Assembly: GCA_965662365.1 (NCBI GenBank)
Contig: CBFIHR010000069.1
Span: 1 to 24,728 of the forward strand
Length of the DNA stretch: 24,728 nucleotides
Direction: 5' to 3'
From: CAWVWD01 sp965662365
Lineage (GTDB): Bacteria > Bacteroidota > Bacteroidia > Chitinophagales > Saprospiraceae
The position numbers and the translations under genes were made by a program. Shown here in pieces: positions 21,373 through 24,728 of this stretch. Each line of letters opens with the position of its first letter. Position 1 is the first letter of the stretch. Below the pieces are notes generated by a model. It was not told where the DNA came from. It ran no database searches and was given only the letters and a program-made list of their open reading frames with translations.

Positions 21373-22131
21373 ATGTTTTTCATACTTTCGAAAGTGCTTT
21401 CCTTTGTTATTTCGCCTTCAAGTTGGATAGTTGCTTTGTTAGTTTATGCACTTTGGACAAAAAATCCATGGCGACGACGACGAGCGATTATGGTGAATTT
21501 GATTTTATTTCTAATCCTGACAAATTCGTTTTTAGCACAGCGTTTTATTGGAATGTGGGAATATGAAAAACAGAATATCGAAGCGATTGAAACTTATGAA
21601 GTTGGTATTCTCTTGGGTGGTTATCTTGTGGAGTTGAAAGGAGATTATGATTTTACTACGCTGAACAATAGCGGCAGCCGTTTCATTCAAACGGTAGAAT
21701 TATACCATGCAGGTAAGATCAAGAAAATTCTTTTATCTGGTGGAAACGGCGCATTGTCAAGTGATTTTAAGGAAGCGATTAGTAGCCTGAATTTGTTACT
21801 AAAAATGGGTGTCAAGCGGGAAGATATTTTAATTGAAAAAGCATCTCGTAATACGTATGAAAATGCCTTTTTTTCCGCTAAAATTTTAAACGAAAAATAT
21901 CCAGAGGCTAAGTTTTTATTAATTACTTCGGCTTTTCATCAGCGTCGTGCTATTGCCTGTTTTCAAAAACAAGGATTGGACTGTGATGCGTTTAGTGCGG
22001 ACGTAAAATCAGAAAGAAAAATCGCTATTCTGAATACAATTGTTCCGGATACTGAAAATATAGACTTATGGAAATTGACGATAAAAGAAATGATTGGATA
22101 TGTGGTTTATAAAATCCAAGGTTATTTATAG
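21373..22131 (+). CDS. YdcF/SanA/ElyC-family membrane protein (DUF218)
   Basis: The 252-residue protein has two N-terminal membrane spans (about 5-28 and 38-55, separated by the basic loop KNPWRRRR), then a DUF218 alpha/beta domain. Motifs are VGILLGGYL (77-85), ILLSGGNG (119-126), SRNTYENA (158-165) and TSAFHQRRA (185-193), the signature of the YdcF/ElyC group. Members are linked to cell-envelope integrity and lipid-carrier metabolism in E. coli (ElyC) or vancomycin tolerance (SanA), but the enzymatic activity is unsettled. The basic loop between the spans places the main domain in the periplasm. It is the third plus-strand gene after the SET and lipoprotein genes, with its own probable promoter. 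Confidence 0.9.
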   Translation: MFFILSKVLSFVISPSSWIVALLVYALWTKNPWRRRRAIMVNLILFLILTNSFLAQRFIGMWEYEKQNIEAIETYEVGILLGGYLVELKGDYDFTTLNNSGSRFIQTVELYHAGKIKKILLSGGNGALSSDFKEAISSLNLLLKMGVKREDILIEKASRNTYENAFFSAKILNEKYPEAKFLLITSAFHQRRAIACFQKQGLDCDAFSADVKSERKIAILNTIVPDTENIDLWKLTIKEMIGYVVYKIQGYL

Positions 22132-22135
22132 AAAG

Positions 22136-22166
22136 AACCTATAAGATTTTCAAAATCTTATAGGTT
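22136..22166. terminator. Extragenic palindrome acting as terminator between convergent genes
   Basis: AACCTATAAGATTTT (22136-22150) and its exact complement (22152-22166) surround a single base; the real loop is probably TTTCAAA with a 12-bp stem. It starts 4 bases after the ydcF-like stop. Only three T follow on the plus strand, so it is not a textbook terminator. Palindromes of the form AAACCT...AGGTTT recur between genes in flavobacterial genomes, and this is probably one of them. Confidence 0.55.
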
Positions 22167-22247
22167 TATCGAGATGAATATCGTGATTTATTTGAATTGG
22201 TGTTTTTTCGACTTTTGCAGCCGCTTTTCAAATTTCAAAACCCTGAA

Positions 22248-24056
22248 TTACACTGTTTCAAATTGTAATTTTGCTAACGAGTTATAAGCACCGTTTTCTT
22301 TATTAGATAACTCCTCGTGTGTACCTTGTTCTACAATTTTGCCATTTTCCAAGACATAAATGCAATCGGCCTCACGAATAGTCGCTAAGCGGTGAGCGAT
22401 TACAATAGAGGTTCGACCTCGCATCAAGTTATTCAAAGCATCTTGTACGACTTTTTCAGATTCGGCATCCAATGATGAGGTCGCTTCATCTAATAATAGA
22501 ATCGATGGATTTCTCAAAATCGCTCTTGCAATTGCAATCCGCTGACGTTGTCCGCCCGAAAGTTTGATCCCTCTATCGCCGACGATGGTTTCCAGTCCTT
22601 CGGGGAATTTTTTGATAAATTCCAAAGCGTTCGCTTGACGTGCTGCTTCGATTACTTCCTCTCTACTCGAGCCTGGTTTTCCGTATTCGATATTTTCACT
22701 AATTGTACCACCAAATAAGATGACTTCTTGCGGGACAATGGCTAAATTTTTTCTTAATTGAGTAATATTGTAATTATCTAAATTTTTATCATTTACGGTA
22801 ATAATACCATCATTCGTAGGATAAAACTGCATTAATAACTGTACAATCGTTGATTTTCCTGCTCCCGACGATCCGACCAACGCAATGGTTTGACCGCCCT
22901 TTATTTTCATATCAATTCCTCGCAAGACAGGGACATCAGGACGAGAAGGATAACGAAAATGAACGTTTTGATAAGTAATATCGCCAGTTAATGGCTCAAG
23001 AATTTCGGTTTCACCATCTTCTACGTTGATTTCGGAGTCCATTTCCAAAATCTCTGCGATGCGTTCGGTCGCACCGATAGCTTTTACCAACTGTGTATAT
23101 AAACTACTCAATCCTGCAATCGAGCCACCGATAAATGCGGAGAGCGTAATAAAAGTCACCAAATCTCCTGGAGGCATTGTGCCGGCTTCAACCATTTTTG
23201 CTCCTCGCCAAAGAATGAAAAATATGACACCAAATAAAACGGTAATGATATAGACAAAAAATATACCTCGAATATTCGCATAACGTAACGAAACATTGAC
23301 TACTTTGTCAATGGCTTTGCCATAACGAAAAACCTCAAACCATTCGTTAGTGTAAGATTTGACGGCGTAAATCGCTTGTAGGGTTTCTTCAATAACGGTA
23401 TTTGTTTTTGCTAATTCGTTTTGACGTTCTTTAGACAATTTACGAATGTATCGCCCAAAATAATAAGCCGAAATAACGACAAAAGGTAAGGTGGCTAACA
23501 TTAACAGGGTTAATTTACCCGTCAAAACGACCAAAATGACAACACCTATTAATAAAGTGATAATTTGTCGTACAAATTCTGCAAATGTAATTGCAATGGC
23601 ATCTTGAAGCTGTTGTACATCAGAAGCACTGCGACTGGTTAGCTCACCAACTCTGTTTTCTTCAAAAAAGGTAATTGGCAAGGCGACTAATTTTTGATAA
23701 AACGCTCTTCGGATATTTGCCATTCCTTTCTCGCTCACAATTGCAAAGGTCCAAACTCGGAGGTAAGACAACATTCCTTGTATAAATAATAAAACTACGA
23801 AAATTAGACCGATTTGGTTGATACTCAAGCCATAACGTGGCTTTCCATCAGCAACATTCAGCAGCTCTCCTGCGGCTACCGGAAATACCATAAAAAAAGA
23901 ACTCGACAAAACTAAAGCAATCATTCCTACAAAGAAGTGATACTTAAATTCTGCTAAATACATGATTAAAACTCGTGCCTTTTTTAACCCATTTTTTGAG
24001 AGTTTCGGTCGTTTTTCATTTTGTAGCGGTTCCTCTTGTTGTTTATTTTTTGCCAT
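22248..24056 (-). CDS. ABC exporter, fused permease and ATPase (MsbA/multidrug-like half-transporter)
   Basis: The 602-residue protein has a charged cytosolic N-terminus of about 30 residues and a six-helix permease domain (about 30-330; the coupling-helix region includes GELTSRSASDVQQLQDAI). The C-terminal nucleotide-binding domain has Walker A GSSGAGKST (395-403), Q-loop PQE (about 443), signature LSGGQRQRIAIARAI (499-513), Walker B ILLLDEATSSLD (519-530, Glu525 catalytic) and the H-loop His555. It should work as a homodimer in the inner membrane, exporting a lipid or hydrophobic compound; the substrate cannot be told from sequence. Tight similarity in length and motif order to flavobacterial lipid A-type exporters makes that the default guess. 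It is transcribed alone and converges on the ydcF-like gene. Confidence 0.95.
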   Translation of the reverse strand: MAKNKQQEEPLQNEKRPKLSKNGLKKARVLIMYLAEFKYHFFVGMIALVLSSSFFMVFPVAAGELLNVADGKPRYGLSINQIGLIFVVLLFIQGMLSYLRVWTFAIVSEKGMANIRRAFYQKLVALPITFFEENRVGELTSRSASDVQQLQDAIAITFAEFVRQIITLLIGVVILVVLTGKLTLLMLATLPFVVISAYYFGRYIRKLSKERQNELAKTNTVIEETLQAIYAVKSYTNEWFEVFRYGKAIDKVVNVSLRYANIRGIFFVYIITVLFGVIFFILWRGAKMVEAGTMPPGDLVTFITLSAFIGGSIAGLSSLYTQLVKAIGATERIAEILEMDSEINVEDGETEILEPLTGDITYQNVHFRYPSRPDVPVLRGIDMKIKGGQTIALVGSSGAGKSTIVQLLMQFYPTNDGIITVNDKNLDNYNITQLRKNLAIVPQEVILFGGTISENIEYGKPGSSREEVIEAARQANALEFIKKFPEGLETIVGDRGIKLSGGQRQRIAIARAILRNPSILLLDEATSSLDAESEKVVQDALNNLMRGRTSIVIAHRLATIREADCIYVLENGKIVEQGTHEELSNKENGAYNSLAKLQFETV

Positions 24057-24106
24057 TATATAATGATTACTTGAATCTACTTTTTTAACTGTATTATTAT
24101 TTTTTG

Positions 24107-24134
24107 CAAAATTACCTTTTTAAGAACACTTCAA
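24107..24134 (-). promoter_or_regulatory. Candidate promoter of the ABC exporter gene
   Basis: TAATTTTG on the minus strand (24107-24114) matches TAnnTTTG exactly; TTG (24132-24134) lies 17 bases upstream, slightly short. A second exact box, TAGCTTTG (24237-24244), further upstream would give a leader of about 180 nt. Apart from these boxes and the dyad GTAC-AAA-GTAC (24221-24231), the 282-base gap holds nothing I can name. Confidence 0.4.
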
Positions 24135-24338
24135 TTGATAAATAGGTTAAAGTTTTTCAGAATGTCGGATTAGTTTTGATATTTTTTAGACAAAGCTTAT
24201 AAAACTTGACTTGTTGTTGAGTACAAAGTACGTTGGCAAAGCTACTTATCTAAGTATTTTAAGAAAAATGGGCGTGGTTTGAATAACAAAATTATGAAAT
24301 GGTTGAAGAAAATTTGAAAATCATTTGATTCCAATAAT

Positions 24339-24677
24339 TTACCCACCAAACATATATTTATCCAAACCGTCATATAAATCTTTTCTACGATTTTGATTCA
24401 ATTCAAATTCCTCTTTAAATAAGGTCAGCTGTTGCGTTTTACTCAAAATCTCGCTGTGCGGCAGGTCAAAATTATTGGCATTTAGGTAAGACTTTTTTAA
24501 CATTTGCTGGAGTTTCGTTCTATAAATTTCTTCAGCATAATGGTATAAAAACTCGTCGCTCATTTGCCGTAAGGGCAACTCTTGACAAGCCGCCTGATAA
24601 AATGCTATCTGGTAATTTTCAGGAGTTTCGATAATGGCAATTAACTGTTTGTTCGTTTTCGTTTTGATGTTTTGCAT
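24339..24677 (-). CDS. Small cytosolic protein of unknown function
   Basis: The 112-residue protein is charged and probably all-helical, with no signal peptide or membrane span. The N-terminal part (NKQLIAIIETPENYQIAFYQ, then AACQELPLR) fits a short motif I associate with Bacteroidota proteins: a helix, a pair 'P-x-x-Y', then 'A-x-x-E-L-x-x-R'. The C-terminal part is rich in Gln, Lys and Glu and ends in LDKYMFGG. I do not recognise the family. The frame is closed by an upstream in-frame stop about 12 bases before the ATG at 24677, so the start is secure. It stands 282 bases upstream of the ABC exporter gene on the same strand, too far to claim an operon. Confidence 0.7.
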   Translation of the reverse strand: MQNIKTKTNKQLIAIIETPENYQIAFYQAACQELPLRQMSDEFLYHYAEEIYRTKLQQMLKKSYLNANNFDLPHSEILSKTQQLTLFKEEFELNQNRRKDLYDGLDKYMFGG

Positions 24678-24728
24678 CCGATGGATTTAGCTGTTTTGAA
24701 TAATCAAGCATATTGAATTTTTCAGATT

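Noticed and set aside
21300..21566. Plus-strand frame of 88 codons overlapping the start of the ydcF-like gene
   Set aside because: Out-of-frame with the clear DUF218 protein and lacking any recognisable feature.
24687..24728. Possible 3' end of another minus-strand gene at the right edge (14 codons before a TAA)
   Set aside because: Too short to tell from chance; needs sequence beyond the window.
1..24728. tRNA, rRNA, CRISPR array, prophage or defence-system genes
   Set aside because: I looked on both strands and saw no cloverleaf-like tRNA, rRNA motif, repeat-spacer array, integrase, capsid or known defence gene.

Overview
The window is low-GC DNA from a member of the Bacteroidota, most likely a flavobacterium-like aerobe. 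The evidence is three proteins with type IX secretion (T9SS) C-terminal sorting domains (two type A, one type B), a large SprB-repeat adhesin, lipoproteins with Bacteroidota-style lipoboxes, almost no Shine-Dalgarno sequences, and several upstream regions that fit the Bacteroidota promoter (TTTG, about 19 nt, TAnnTTTG). I cannot name a genus.

Left part (1-4900, all minus strand). The 5' part of ribF (FAD synthetase half) lies at the left edge. Then comes a tightly spaced minus-strand operon transcribed hupE-like, DUF92 membrane protein, namZ-like exo-muramidase lipoprotein, secreted endonuclease I. It has a good promoter just upstream of hupE and a hairpin terminator after the endonuclease gene. 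Upstream of it is a self-contained mini-gene: a predicted promoter, a 29-residue single-membrane-span peptide and a strong terminator.

Middle (5000-14650). An unknown lipoprotein gene (minus) is followed by a long non-coding stretch and a 5.1 kb plus-strand gene for a 1698-residue surface protein with 15 SprB repeats and a type B sorting domain. Next are a histidine-rich lipoprotein with a four-cysteine metal-binding domain (minus) and an 824-residue secreted beta-propeller protein resembling GH74/Asp-box enzymes (plus). The theme is the cell surface and secreted hydrolysis or binding.

Right-centre (14684-19810, minus). This is a core cell-biology cluster transcribed pheT, small coiled-coil protein (ZapB-like), zapA, rny (RNase Y). 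Its intergenic gaps contain degenerate tandem arrays of 7-bp units, one conspicuous hairpin with opposite-strand terminator polarity, and a structured spacer between zapA and rny that could be an RNA element.

Right end (20029-24728). A plus-strand run holds a minimal SET-domain protein, a lipoprotein with an FG-GAP-like calcium loop and a YdcF/DUF218 membrane protein. It converges on a minus-strand ABC exporter, preceded by a small unknown protein.

Most genes are ordinary for the phylum. The observations I consider most worth a second look are the isolated 29-aa membrane peptide gene, the heptad (period-7) repeat arrays confined to the pheT-rny cluster, the zapA-rny spacer structure, and the terminator-like hairpins without a matching gene.
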